64,000 bases of DNA from Primulina eburnea (GCF_022965805.1 NC_133104.1:44994682-45058681); one strand, 5' to 3'. Positions 39,019 through 52,707 are shown, counted from the stretch's first letter. The notes: generated from the sequence alone by a model not told the origin. Numbers and translations: made by a program.

Positions 39019-42000
39019 ATGTCAAGAACTGATCCGGATTCCTCAAATCCGCCTTTGGCTACGGCAGGAGAGAAGAATTCTTCGTCGACGAAGATCGTGA
39101 AGCTCCGAAAAATCCCGCAAATTCCCACTAGGTCGAGAGCGAATAGGGAAGAGAACGAGGATTTTGATTTTGGTCTTGATGGTAATGGCGATGCGAAAAT
39201 AATCAAGGCCACGACGCTAGGATTGAATCAAATCAGGACGCGATCCTCGCCCTCACCCTTGACGCTGACACCGGTTAACTCACTGGGCAAGCCCGCTAAT
39301 TTCGACTGTACGACTAAGGATGTGGCTGATTCGAGACCTCAATTATCCTCTGCCTCACAGCAACCGGCTTCCACGTCCGCGGCACATGGTGGATTTTTTT
39401 ACGTTATTTGTTTTTCCACAATCAGTTCTCTGTGTTTTGCATTAATAATTATCATAGCTAGTGTTCACGGGAACTCTTCAATCTGCATGATTCAGTATTT
39501 CCTTGAAGTTGGTTAGCTAGCAAAAATTGCAGAGAGAAGAGTTTATGGATTGCCTTGGTGCAGGGATGGAAGGATCAGAGAAAATAAAATTTTAGTTTCA
39601 TATCTGAAATCATAATTAAAATTCTAGTTATCGTAATCGATCGATCATTGTTGTCCCCGAATGTTCTGATGTGAAAATCCTGTGAAAAATATCAGTCCTA
39701 ATTACGCACTTCCACCGTAGGTAAAAAGGGACACTGGAGTCAATCAAAATCTTTGAGGGTACCTTCACCCCGAACGTCATGTTTACCGGTAATCAGTTTG
39801 CTCTTCTTTGGTTTCTTCAATTCTTTTAGCTGTTTCGTAAGATTTTCTACTGATAGTAAGTTAGCTGAAATGAAATGGACAGTTCATATTCACGTAATTT
39901 TGCTCATTGTAGGGTTTTCATTCAACCTTTGCCAAAGAAATGCAATCTCCACGGTTCCAGTCTATCATCCGCTTAACCAGTGGTCGCTCTCCAGATATTA
40001 AGAGCTTTTCTCATGAACTCAACTCCAAAGGTGTCCGACCTCTGCCATTTTGGAAATCTCGTGCCCTTGGTCGCATGAGAGTATGTTCAGTCCAAATATT
40101 GCCTTCTGTTTCTGCTCGTGATGTTATATCTTCATGGCTTTCCTAACATCAGCTATTTTCATCAACACAAAAATATTTTTCCAGGAAATTATGGTTGTCA
40201 TACGATCCAAATTTGATAAATTAAAGGAAGAAGTTAATGCTGACTTGGGTATTTTTGCCGGGGATTTGGTGAATATACTTGAAAATACTTCAGAATCTCA
40301 CCCCGAGTGGAAAGAATGTTTGGAAGGTTTGTTGGTAAAAGCCAGGCAATGTGAAAAAATGCCACCCACTGAATTTTGGTTAAAGTGTGAAGGCATTGTA
40401 CAGAATCTAGATGATCGGCGTCAAGAGCTACCTATGGGTACCTTGAAGCAAGTGCATATGCGCCTCTTATTTATCCTCACACGTTGCACTCGACTTGTTC
40501 ACTTCCAAAGGGAAAATGGTTATGAAGAAGACCGCACACTGGCTTCACACCAGCAAAGTGATTTTGGTGTTTACTCAGAGCATATTATTGGCACATTGGA
40601 TGGGAAGCAACTTGAGAACCAAACTCAGAAGGTCCACGACCAGGATAAAAGCAATCTGAGTTGCAAGCAAGACAATGTAACAGAAGATGTTGACAGTGCA
40701 AAGAGTTTTGCTTCATCTACCGGAAGCTTTAGAATGTCATCTTGGAAGAGACTTCCATCTGCGGCCAAAAGAAACAGGAGAGGATATGGTTTTTCTGACA
40801 CCCCCTCCAAGGATAAATCTGATAAACTGCAACATGGAGAAGAAATTGATAACGTCGAAAGCACAGATTCTCCAACATGCCAGGCTGAACAAGTGGGAGA
40901 ATCCTTGAAGGAGCGAAAAGTGATTTGGGGAGTTTGGGATCAAAATCATATGGCATATGAGAATTCGTTGATCTGCCGAATATGTGAAGTTGAAATACCA
41001 ACAGCTCTTGTTGAGCAGCACTCGAGAATCTGTACGATTGCTGACAGGTGTGACTTAAAGGGTATAACTGTAAATGAACGACTAGAAAGAGTTTCCGAGG
41101 CTCTTGAAAGAATACTTGAATCCTGGACACCGATAAGCACGGAAACAGGGGCAGGAAGTCCTGAAGCTGTGAGAATGTGTGAGTCAAGTTTGGCAGAAGA
41201 TTCATACGAGTTGTTATACAAACGGAACATTGTTACTGAGGCTGATAATTATTTTCTTATTGATGATGTTTCATGCGATGTCCGTTCTCTAACACCTGAT
41301 CAAATTAAGAATACATCTTCCGCAGGGAGTTCAATCCCCCAGTCACCTTCAGCAACACCACGAATAACACAGATAGAGTTTCTACTCAGTGGACGGAGAA
41401 CAATATCTGAGTTTGAAAGTTATCAGCAGGTAACGTTTAAATATTTTCCTTGGTGGTTGGCCCTCCTTGTTTTCAACTACTCCTGGTTTTTAAATGGAGT
41501 TCCTTTCCACTGTAGTATCTTCTGTTAGTATACTAGTCAATCCAGATTGATAATTTTGTTTCTTTTAATTTGATTTTTTTTTCTCTCGGCAAAATGTGGC
41601 TGATATATTTAACACTATAAGATTTCCTGTTACAGATTTCAATTTATGATACACCCGTGTCTGGATAATTTCATTTGAGGATACTTTATGCCAATTCCAC
41701 TTATTCGTTGCTCCTTTGATTTTTTCAGTAATGCAGACAAATTATTGTGCCTTGTATAGCCTATTTGTTTGGAATTTATTTTTTGAATAATTTGCACGAC
41801 TACCTGAACTGGTAATCACAGATACACAAGCTGCAGGATATTGCTCAGTCTGTGATCAACGTTAACACTTATGACTACAACACACTGGAATGTTTGATTG
41901 AGCGCTTAGAAGATCTCAAATATGCCATTCAAGATAGGAAGGTGGATGCTCTTGTTGTCGAAACATTCGGAAGGCGCATTGAGAAACTATTACAGTAAGT

Positions 42001-45000
42001 TCTATTACACCGAAATGGCATTTGCTGGTGTAGAACTGTAAGGGGATATGAGCAAAGTTAGCATTCATGGTTTAGCGTGGCTTAGCTTCTCTTAAGACTT
42101 GTGCAACTTTGACTAAGTTAGATGCCATAGTTAAGTTTATGGTATGAACTATCAGTCACAGTTCATTGAAACTCCACTCATTTACAATAACCACTCTATT
42201 TATCCCTTGATTTTGATGTAAACACTAGTGCTGAGAACATTTTTCCAGCAGCATAATTTATGCCAAAAGTAACTACAGAGGCCCTGTACCTAATACCTAT
42301 TGAAGCATTACCTTGTTTTATAAATTAATGTCAGTATTTTCATGGGTGAAACATGTAACATAAAGGAGAGAATTATGCAAAAGATTGACTTTATAATTTA
42401 TTGCAATGGAGTTTCTGGGCATGGGGTTTGATAGTTCAATGCAGTTGAAATTTCAACTCATCCAGAAATTTACGATTGTTGCTTCAAAATTCTTGTAATT
42501 AGTCATAATATAATTGTGCACATATCTTGTAAAATGTGCAATCTTATTAGTGTTTCATGATCAAGAGGCGTAAACTTTTGTGCTAGCATCCTGTTTATAC
42601 TTCAAATTTTTGGTTTCTTCTGAATGTCGCTTCCGCTAATCTTATTTAAAATCTTCAGGGAGAAATATGTAATTATATGTGGGCAGATTGACGATGAAAA
42701 GGCAGATATAAATAGCATGGCTTATGAGGATAGCCCAACAGAGGAAGACACAGTTCGCAGTGTGCGTGCAAGCCCTATTAATACATCTACAAGGGATCGA
42801 ACATCTATAAAAGATTTTGAAATCATCAAACCTATCAGCCGAGGAGCTTTTGGTCGAGTTTTTCTTGCAGCAAAAAGAGCAACTGGTGACTTGTTTGCGA
42901 TAAAGGTCAGATTCTTTGTCATAATCTAAAGTATTAAAATGATTGTTCTTTTTAACTGGACTTTGAATACATTAATGTTATATTTTTCTAAAGAAAACCC
43001 CCCATGTTAACCAAATTTTATAGGTTTTGAAAAAAGCAGATATGATTCGAAAAAATGCAGTGGAAAGTATCTTAGCCGAGCGCGATATTTTAATTTCCGT
43101 TCGCAATCCTTTTGTGGTGAGCAGATGTTACGATTTAAAGCCAGTTCGTAGGCTATGTTACAGCCAAACGAAAACTTTCCTTTACTAATTTATAATCTAA
43201 TGATGAACAGGTCCGATTTTTCTATTCTTTCACATGTAGGGACAATCTTTATCTGGTTATGGAGTACTTGAATGGAGGTGATCTTTTCTCACTGCTAAAG
43301 AATCTAGGTTGCTTAGAGGAAGATATGGCACGCATATATATTGCCGAAGTTGTAAGGACTTCTATTACTCCGTAACTTAGAGTTGCTTCTCCTATTTTTT
43401 CTTCTTTAGACACTAATTTATCTATTTTCTTTGTAGGTACTTGCTTTAGAGTATCTGCACTCCTTGCATGTCATTCATAGAGATTTAAAGCCAGATAACC
43501 TGCTGATAGGTCCAGATGGTCACATCAAGGTCAATATATATAACTGTATCAATGTCTCCTATAAGCATGAGATGTATATCTTCAAATTTAACTGTGAAAT
43601 ATTGCTGTCTAAAAACAAAAATGCATTTGCGTAAATTAAATAATGTAATGAGAAATTTGAATTGTATTCTATCATCCTATCCACTTTATTATCTTTAACA
43701 TTTTTTTAGCAATCCATTGGGATGAAAGTAGCATGGATTACAAGCTCCTTCTACGTTCTGGAGAAAATGGGATTGCTTACTTTTAGTATAATAGAAACTG
43801 TATTTTACAATCTTGCTAAGTTATTGAAACAGGTAAATATGATCTAGTAGAGTAGATAAGCAAGAAAATTCTGCTCTTTTCCTTGAAGACATTAAATAGT
43901 GAACTTTATATCACATTTTTCGCAGATTTGCATTCTTAACTACTCCCTAGAGGTAAATATACAGTGCTTACAGTTATATTGAGCTATGTTTGAAGTATTT
44001 TACCAATATAGTTAGATTTAATTGCATAGCAGGAGCTGTCTGTATTCACATTACACAAGTTCTATTTTCATTGGAATAGATTCTCTAACTTAATTCATTG
44101 TTTTATGTATTTTTTTCATAAATCTAATTTCTACTGTTGCAGTTGACAGATTTTGGGCTCTCCAAAGTTGGTCTTATAAACAGTACAGATGATTTATCGA
44201 GACCATCTGCTTTTATGGGGAATGATAAAACAAAAGCAGCATTGCACTCATCACTAAAAAGAGAACATCGGAAAACTCTTTCAGTTGTTGGAACACCTGA
44301 CTATTTAGCACCTGAGATACTTCTCGGCATGGAACATGGTTCAAAACATATGCAAACTTTTTCAATGTTAAAGGACAGATCTACTGAATTCTATATTCTG
44401 TCATGCTTGTCTTGACTCGGTTGTGATGTTTTTTTTTCAGGTGCAACAGCTGATTGGTGGTCTGTGGGCATCATCCTCTTTGAGCTCCTTGTTGGTATTC
44501 CACCTTTTAATGCAGACGATCCACAGGTATACCACCAACATATGTTGTTGTAGAGATGAGGTGTTCTTGTCATTGTAATACATTAGTTGTTTAACTTTAA
44601 GGTTTTATATCAAAGTCTATTGTCAGAGCTTGATTTGATTGAGGTGTATAATTGACATTTCTAGTTTGGTGATTAAATTAGCTTCTAAAACTGACAGGTA
44701 ATAAGTGAAAACACTTCGCAAATGGAACAAAGAGACACCCACAACCTACTTCACAAACTCTGTAACATATAGCCGTCCTTTCTAGCTAGTCAAAGGTCTC
44801 ATCATTTCAAGTGTTTCGATGGTAGCCATCGTGGTTTTTTAATTCTTCATCCAGTTAAATTTGTATCCCACAAAGTTTGATAATTGACGTAAGAATTGTT
44901 TGAAGACTAACATTTTTTTTCCATCTGCAAAATAAAGCAACCAATGTTTTGATTTTTTTATCAGTGTTTGTGTATCACGGGCATGTTGATCAATTACGGT

Positions 45001-46932
45001 GTTGATAGCTTCTTTGTTTCACGCAGCAAATCTTCAACAATATTTTGAACAGAGACATACCCTGGCCCAAGGTACCAGAAGAAATGAGTCATGAAGCCTA
45101 TGATTTGATTAAGAAGTATGTTCTACATGAAACTTTTTGTTACCTTTTGTGTCGGAAACTTTATGTAGTTATTTTATGATTTTTATCTCTAGATTTGTGT
45201 AAATAGAGTTTTAAAATCTACCGGCCAAGTGTCAAGATTCATATTGTTGGATAGCAAATGAAATAGTAACATAGTTAAATTGAGATTCTGAAAGCAAATA
45301 TAGTGCCATATTATTTGTGTCTTCAAACCACTGCATGTTAGAGCTTGAGATAGGATTTGTCACAGGAATATGTTCACCTTTTCACCATTTAAAGCGTGTC
45401 CAAAAAATAATGCATTCTTCAAGGCCAAACTGATCTGAGTTCATTCATCCCCTAAATGTGCGGTCAGTGCATTTAAAGATTTATGCTTTTCTTGACATGT
45501 ACACAAGATATTTTGGCCTTGTCAACTTTAGCTATTGAAGACAAGGACTTCTATTACCATTACATTAGCAAATGATTTTGGTTGCTATAATGATTGGATT
45601 ATTATTCAAATCAATTTGTTCTCCTGTCTTGCTTGTAATTTGTGCAACTGGATATTTAACATATTTGGCTACCTTTCAGGTTGCTGATTGAAAATCCTGT
45701 TCAGAGATTGGGTGCAACTGGGGCTGGAGAGGTAAGGATACTTGAACTGGGGTAGGGGGGATGCAATATAGGAGGGGCTTAGGAATACTACCTAATTCCT
45801 CGGTTGTTCTCAGGTGAAGAGACACTCATATTTTAAGGACATTAACTGGGACACACTAGCAAGGCAAAAGGTCTTTACCTATTTCTCACTCGCATACGCT
45901 GTCCTGTAACACATGCTGGATTTTTTCTATAACAAAGCTATATTTATCTCAGCAATTACCATATATTCTCCTTATCCACAGGCAGCGTTCATACCTTCAG
46001 CCGAGGCACACGATACAAGTTATTTTATGAGCCGATATATTTGGAATACAGAAGAGGAAAATGTTCTTGGAGGTAGTGATTTTGATGACATGGCTGAGAC
46101 TGGCAGTGCTTCCAGCAGTTCATACAGCTACATAAGGGATGAAGATGTAAGTTTTCCAAAAGCTGGACTGCATTAATTTCCTAAGTCTTTTTTGGAGATG
46201 CACATGATCAAGAACTCAACCAAAAGTTGAATAACGTATTATGAGATAATATATAATCTGTAGGATCCTATTGACCCAAAAGATTCACTTTGGCCCTCAT
46301 TGGATTTCGTATGGCGTGAGTCCCGTGTTACCTGCTGATAAGGAGAACACAAGAAGAAAAGAAAATAGTTATTTGGTTTAAGCTGATTTTATTAATATTC
46401 ATTTATTATGTTAGTTGAGTTAGGATGTAATTCATTAAAGTGGACTAAGTGAAACATTGGTCACAACGTTCGGTCATCCAAAATTATTTACTCTTTGATA
46501 CCTGCTTCACAGAGGTCTTAGGAAATAATATTAAACACCGTTCAACCTAATCAACTCTGGACAATCTAGAAACAAATGCAGCCCCTAAATGTTTGAATTT
46601 CCCATTTCTGCAGTGAAAACTGATAAAACATTTTATCTTGGACACAGGGGGATGAATGTGGAAATCTAGCAGAATTCAGTACTCCAACTCTTGACACGAA
46701 GTACTCGTTCAGTAACTTCTCATTCAAGGTGTGAATCTTTAGTGAATAGTATAATGCTAGTGAATGACGATCTGCAACAAATTTATATTCTTGGTACAGC
46801 ATATCCTACCAACCCCTCCTAATCTTTGTTTTCTCTCATCAGAACTTGTCCCAGCTAGCTTCCATTAACTATGATTTAGTTACAAAGAGCATTAAAGACT
46901 CGGTACAGACTGAAAAACCATCCGGTCCATGA
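39019..46932 (+). CDS. IRE: IRE-family AGC serine/threonine kinase (INCOMPLETE ROOT HAIR ELONGATION-like)
   Basis: Seventeen exons: 39019-39388, 39721-39788, 39913-40080, 40185-41429, 41822-41994, 42659-42905, 43024-43116, 43211-43351, 43437-43529, 44143-44338, 44441-44526, 45027-45115, 45680-45731, 45814-45870, 45982-46146, 46648-46728 and 46843-46932. All joins keep frame and give 1137 aa. The N-terminus has the IRE-clade [14 protein letters not shown] motif. Exon 4 carries a conserved helical region and a C2H2-like finger ([20 protein letters not shown]). The kinase domain starts near residue 727 with [11 protein letters not shown] (the clade's usual Ser for the first Gly). It has [18 protein letters not shown] (about 853) and DFG, then the long insert before [10 protein letters not shown] that marks this AGC subgroup. 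Arabidopsis IRE promotes root-hair tip growth; paralogues are IREH1, IRE3 and IRE4. Length best fits IRE (about 1170 aa), but the paralogue is not certain. Confidence 0.93.
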
Positions 46933-49218
46933 ATAAGCCTGGCTTTAGCTTCTGCTGAACATGGAACCTGTCCAAGTATCGTTTATAGATAGCTATAAGG
47001 ACGGTTGATGCCAGATTGAGTGAATTTGACGGCCAAGCTACTGAATTGTGTATCGACTGTAGTCTCTTAACGTGCATAGTGGGCTGTTGTGTTAAGAAAG
47101 ACACGATCCTTGGGTGCAAGGATGACTCTGATATTACATATATAGAATGCATATATTTTATTTTGATCAATTGAAAGTTTCGTCTCATTTTTCCTGTATA
47201 TAGGTAGGTGTTTGTTTTTCTGGTACGGTAGATTTGTAATGTAATTATACACTTTAAATGTGGTTCATATTACTGTGAAGATGACTCGAAATTAAGTTGT
47301 GTTCCTTTGATTGTCCGTCTCGTTCATTAGACGCATGCACTTCCCTCTATTTTGATTTTAACAGCATAAAGTGAAGAAAATATGTAGTGAGTTGTCTCTT
47401 TTTGTTTAGTAGATGATATTATTTAACTCAACATTATTTTTCTTCAGAATTTGATGACCAGTTAATGGCGTATTAACTCAATAAAGTGTCGATTTTCTTC
47501 GGCTTTTAGGATGTTTCTTAGTTCAAATTTTTCATGAATAAACGATGTCAACGTCCGGCTTCCGAATTAGACATGGTAAAACGGGCTGACGAAGTGGGTC
47601 AACCCACCACCGGCCGCAACCTGCCATTAGGCGGCCATTTTGGCTGGCCAGCCCGCCAAAATGCCCAACCCACCTTAGGCCACGGGTTATGCTGTTACAC
47701 AATATTACAGTAAATATAGAAGAAAAATATATTTCAGTCAACTAGTTTCATAAAATACTTAAAAACATTGAAATAAGAAATTAAGAAAGCATACTTAAAC
47801 CAAACATGAAGAAAATAAACAAATACTATATATCAATTCTCATTAAATTCCATTCAATATGAACTTCTACATTAGCACACAGATTCAGATTTTACCAGAT
47901 GGAGACGAGGCGTGAGAGAAAAATAAGGAAGAAATAGATAAGAGAGTGATGACGGCGCAGGAGAATTATTCTAATTTTTATATAAAACTTAAAAATATAA
48001 AATTCTACTCTAATTTGACGGGCCAACCCGTCCCGTTTAGGTCCGTCCCGTCTTGGCCCGCAACCCAAACAAGTTCAACCCGTTGGCCCGTCTTCAAACG
48101 ATCTGCTATTTTATCAACTCAACCCGCTCAATTTTTATAGCTGGACGGGCTGGTCCGACTAACCTGACCCAATATGACAAATCTATCCCATATAGACCTG
48201 GCCAAGGGTCAGACCTGGCCCGGACCCGGACCCGAACCTCGCCCATGGCCACGTCTACTCCCAAGTCACTGGTCTATATATAAGTTTATTTAAATTGGTC
48301 AAATTGAAGGGTAAAGGGTAGTTTAGACAAATAGATTCCTTCCTACTCTTGTGGCTGACTTTTATTGTTCCGCAATCGTTTTCCAAGAACTTCGTGTCAC
48401 CATTTTTGCGCTGGTCCCCTAACAATCCTAACGGCTGCACCTAATCCCTTGCTCAAACGGGATTTGGGTGCCAGCGCAAGTATTGCCAAAGTTTGTTCTT
48501 TTTTCTTCTGGGATCCTCTGTTACTGTTCACGATACAGGAGAAACATCTTACAGGGTCTAAGAAAACAGAGGTACGATAATCTTCCTTCACAATCTCCCA
48601 CTTTTATGTCGATATATGCGGAAATTTGACACATGTATATATTTGTTTGGCCCATATATGTGAGCGTTTTATTTTTGGGGGGAACATTTATTCAGTTTTT
48701 TGCCGGAAAATGTATATTTTGTGAAGGATCTTGATCCCCCTTTTCGTCCTTATATTTGAAACGGACGTTGGGGTCGAATCAAGGAAGATTGTTGATGATA
48801 ATATAAAGTCTCGATCAACTGAAGAGGCAAAGCAAATGTCTTGCGTGATACTGGTACATCATGCATTGTGCATTGTATTTTTAACACACTACAGAAACTG
48901 TAGCATTCCCACGTTTATTTTGCTTTGTGAATCTGGTTTGGTCTCTCTACTGACACTGTCCTTTATAAAACAGTAAAATAAGGAACTCCTGTTCTTGGTC
49001 TTAGTTACTTGTATGGCGTTGCAGCTATTATTGTTTCTTCCCCTGATTTTTTTATGTTGGCCGCTATATATACATGTGCCAAGAGCCCTTTTTTCAATGT
49101 AATTGGTTGTGAATTTATAGTCTTATCCTAGTGAAACTGAATTATGATTAAAGATTTACCGTACGAAATAAGAATGGGATTTTTGACAGGACTTCATAAT
49201 CTTTCTTGGTGGCCTGTC
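46933..49218. other. Intergenic region between IRE-family and membrane protein genes
   Basis: Includes the IRE-family 3' UTR, a GC-rich hAT-like element (about 47568-48257), and probable 5' UTR of the next gene. A plausible noncoding donor is AG|GTACGATAA at 48570. No further coding region was recognised. Confidence 0.5.
47568..48257. mobile_element. Non-autonomous hAT-like element
   Basis: The left end reads TAGACATGGTAAAACGGGC and the right end, reverse complemented, reads TAGACGTGGCCATGGGCG. Both margins are GC-rich with inverted words (CAACCCGCC/GGCGGG, GGCCAACCCGTC) around an AT-rich middle. The 8-bp flanks TTCCGAAT and CTCCCAAG match at only 5 of 8 positions. No transposase is visible. 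Confidence 0.45.
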
Positions 49219-52200
49219 ATGACACCGGACACGACAGCCTCAAGCTATTGGTTGAACTGGAGGTTTTTACTCTGTGCAACATGGATCCTAATTGCTATGG
49301 TGTGTTCTGCACTTTTGATATGGAGATATGAAGGCACTAAAAATTCGAAAAACAGAACAAGTGGTGAGACACAGGAAGCAGCAGGATGTTTGTACAAGGG
49401 TGAAGCTTGGGGAACGTGTTCGAAAATGATCCATCCCATTTGGCTACTTGGCTACCGAATTGTTGCTTTCTGCTCAATGCTTGCATTAATTCTTGCCGAT
49501 TCCTTCATCAACAGTGCTCACATATTTTATTTTTATACTGAGTAAGGATTCTTTATTTGTTTGTTTGAACATGTTCTCTCACTGGGAACCCTGATTTTCA
49601 GTAGCATTCCATGTTTTTGGCTTGACTTCTATTGGTTAGTTGTCTCCTAGATTCCAATACTTGCATTAAGAAAATATAATTCCTCTCTGATTGAAGGAAT
49701 CTTTGGATGAATTCATGCCAATGTGTTTCTTGACACAGCTCCTTATTATATCCTTCTTGCCTAGCTTCTTTTTCATCTTTTGATACCTTTGTTTTTTTGT
49801 GTTGCTATTTCACTCCTTTCTCATAAGAATGAACAAACTAAATGCTCCAATAAGGCGTGATATTGTGATGTGTGTGTGTGTGTGGTTGGAGCATATCTTG
49901 TCTCACTGCTTTTTTGTTAAACAGGTGGACTTTTACTCTAGTCACCATCTATTTTGGGGTATGCTACTCATTGCTGAAATCTGCATCTATACGCCTCTAA
50001 ATTTTACACTCCATGTGGATATGTCGTCAGTATTGCTCTTTTAAATTTTCGACAAGTATCAAGAAAGTCATTGAATTCCATTATATATTTTTTTAATTGG
50101 TTGTGTCATTTCATTCTTATATGAAGATCAAAAACAGTTTTTTTATTTTTTCAGTTTGTATTTCTGTAGTTAGCATCATTACTCTCCCTTCATGGATGTC
50201 TCCATTACTGCCACAAAGTCGACCACGATAAAAATTGCTGTGTTGATTCAGAGGAGCGAGGCTCCTATATAGTACCAAAGCTTGGAGAATATGCAGATGT
50301 GCCCAGCATGACCATAAGCTTGAATCAGCACGACGAAGATCGTTGCCAAAGTGCATCTACTTGGGAATACACCTTACAAATAATTTTTCAGGCAAGTTTT
50401 CTCCTGCAGTAATATCATACTCCTAATTATTTATTAGAGATCTTATTCTATAATTGTTTTTTTATGTTTAATATTTTTTAGTGGGGGAATTTTGGAATTT
50501 AACATCATCTTTTTTTTCTTTTGTATTTTTATTTTTATTGTTCTTTGTTTTGTGAAGCTCTCAGCTTCTTTAATTTTTTTTCATATTTTTTTTTTCTAGT
50601 TATTCTAGATTGTTATCTAATTTTTTTTATTTAATTAGTTAGAAAAATATATTGTCTACTTATGTGGGCATTTTTCATTTTTGTTGGATAAGTTATCAAA
50701 TAAATAATGAGTAAATTAATTTAAAATAAATGTGATAATTGCAATTTTGAAGTGGTCATACCAAATTAGTTATTCTAAGGTGCTCTCTCTTTATATTATA
50801 CTAGTGTCCTTCGCATGCGATGCGTGTATACATATTGTATTTAAAAAAAATTGGCGTCGGATAATTTTTTTTTAATTCGAGAGATTATATTAAAATTTAA
50901 AACTTTTAAAAGTTTTTTATAATAAATATTTAACTTTAAGATTAAAAAATATTTTATTAGTATATGGTAGAGAAATAAGATGCAAATTTACTAAAATGAA
51001 TGCCGTTTTTATTAAACAAAAAATAGAATGTTTTGTAATTTGAGAAAAAATGTATTTTTGGTTTAAAAAAAAGAACATGACACCAAAGTTAGTTATTGTA
51101 AGTGTCTCAAATTTAATAATATAATATAGATATAAAAAACAGACCATGATACCAAAATTAGTTACTCGAGGTATCTTAAACTTAATAATACAGTACATAC
51201 TTAATAATATAGTATAGATATAAAAAAACAGATCATGACATCAAAGTTAGTTATTTTATGTGTTTCAGCCTTTTGGGTCATAACTCAATTTATGGTCATA
51301 GAAGCACTAACAAGAACTCAAGTCTTGGATAAGCACTGAATATTTAGCCATTGCAATCAAAGATTCATCGCCAAGTGTGACTGAAGACCTGTAATAGGTA
51401 TATTAGGACATAAGACTGGACAAAACATGGATTAGTTGAGTGAACTGTTGAATTTTGTCATCACCGTGTTGTATATATTTTTTTCACTTGTTCTTATTAT
51501 TCCTCATTTCACTTTTTTTTTATAGATGTGTGCTGGGGCTGTCGCACTAACAGATTCTGTCTTCTGGCTCTTACTTTTCCCATTTTTTACTGCCAAAGAT
51601 TTCAGATTAAGTTTTGTAAGTATAAAGATTTCAATTTTATCGGCGCAGCTATAATATTGTTTGAATTTAGTGATTCTGTTACCTTCAAGTCTTCAACTAT
51701 GCTACGGATGGTATTTTGCTAATTCCACTAAACTAATTCGCTAGGGCTCACATGAACTTATTCAAGCTGTAATATTGTATTAAAGTTCGGTCATATAGGT
51801 AGTCTGACTACTCAGTCGAATAGTCAATTGTGAGCCTGAACTTCGCTTGAATAAAAATTTCTGAGCTGCCATTTACATTTAAATGAAATCAATATTGATA
51901 CTTAACATAAACATCACTTTAACTAAAACAGTTGAAGTGTCTTGAGATCAAACGGCTTCACAAGCGCTCGAGTTCCGCTTGGATCATGATTTGGGCAGTT
52001 CAAAGTCACTCTCCTCAAATTTACCTCTGTCTGCATTTGATTACAGAACACATGTTAAAGTTAAATGCATGCAACACATTATTCCTTCGATATCCTCATC
52101 GATTCAACACCTTAGTATTGCTTGATTTTGCAGCTGGTTTTTTGTATGCATTCTGTCAACGCTGTTTTCCTCCTTGGTGAAACAATTTTAAACAGCCTGG

Positions 52201-52707
52201 TAATCTATTAATTGCTAAATTCTCAAATATCTTTCAGTTAATCCTGAACTTACAGAATCATCGACCATTATTTTCCAGCGGTTCCCCTTCTTCCGAATGG
52301 CATATTTCCTTCTATGGACATGTGTATTCGTTGTTTTCCAGTGGACCATCCATGCTTTTGTTCCCATGAGGTATGCATATGATTCCTCCAAACTTCTCCG
52401 GGATTACACATGATTAATTTTTTCACTCATTGTGAATTACCGCCAACAGGTGGCCTTATCCTTTTCTTGAATTGTCATCTCCATATGCTCCCATATGGTA
52501 AGCTTTATAACTTTACTTGGTTATGCTTCTGGTAAGTGGAAGCTGTCGATCTAACAGAGCTATGAGTTTGTATTCTTGATCTCCTTTCTAACACATTTCA
52601 CTTAAAATATCCTTCGCAGGTACTTGTCTGTGGGGCTGTTACATCTTCCTTGTTTTGGGATTTTTACTCTTATATTTAAGATAAAAAACTGCTGCTTATC
52701 GAGATAA
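49219..52707 (+). CDS. Multi-pass plant membrane protein (rolling-stone-like family), function unknown
   Basis: Eight exons: 49219-49541, 49925-49958, 50170-50391, 51526-51615, 52134-52199, 52279-52370, 52450-52497 and 52620-52707, giving 320 aa. The start MTPDTTASSYWLNWRFLLCA was chosen by recall of family N-termini. In-frame ATGs at 49144 and 49174 exist, but an acceptor-like TTTTTGACAG precedes 49190. Six or seven hydrophobic segments are visible, with landmarks SYWLNWRFLL, IHPIWLLGYRIVAF, EWTFTLVTIYFG, AGAVALTDSVFWLLLFPF, MHSVNAVFLLGE and RWPYPFLELSSPYAPIWY. The family is widespread in plants, and Arabidopsis At1g10660 is a member as I recall; the biochemical role is unknown. The intron after 50391 has a GC donor (CAG|GCAAGT). 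The same 1.1-kb intron carries a Helitron-like end. Confidence 0.85.
50801..50830 (-). mobile_element. Helitron-like 3' terminus in an intron
   Basis: On the minus strand the sequence reads CGCAT-CGC-ATGCG (5-bp stem, 3-nt loop), then AAGGACA, then CTAG followed by T. Hairpin plus CTAG ending against a T is the signature of a Helitron 3' end. The body would extend to the right (51.0-51.3 kb holds minisatellite copies). The 5' TC end was not identified. Confidence 0.5.
51070..51276. repeat. Minisatellite, three diverged units
   Basis: Three units beginning CATGACACCAAAGTTAGTTA, CATGATACCAAAATTAGTTA and CATGACATCAAAGTTAGTTA, each linked by TTAATAATATA-type sequence. Spacing is about 69 and 88 bp. 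A fourth related piece (CATACCAAATTAGTTATTCT) lies at about 50757, left of the Helitron-like end. Confidence 0.75.

Noticed and set aside
40625..41230. Several 79-158 codon minus-strand ORFs
   Set aside because: Antisense to exon 4 of the IRE-family gene, where all recognisable family motifs are in the plus frame.
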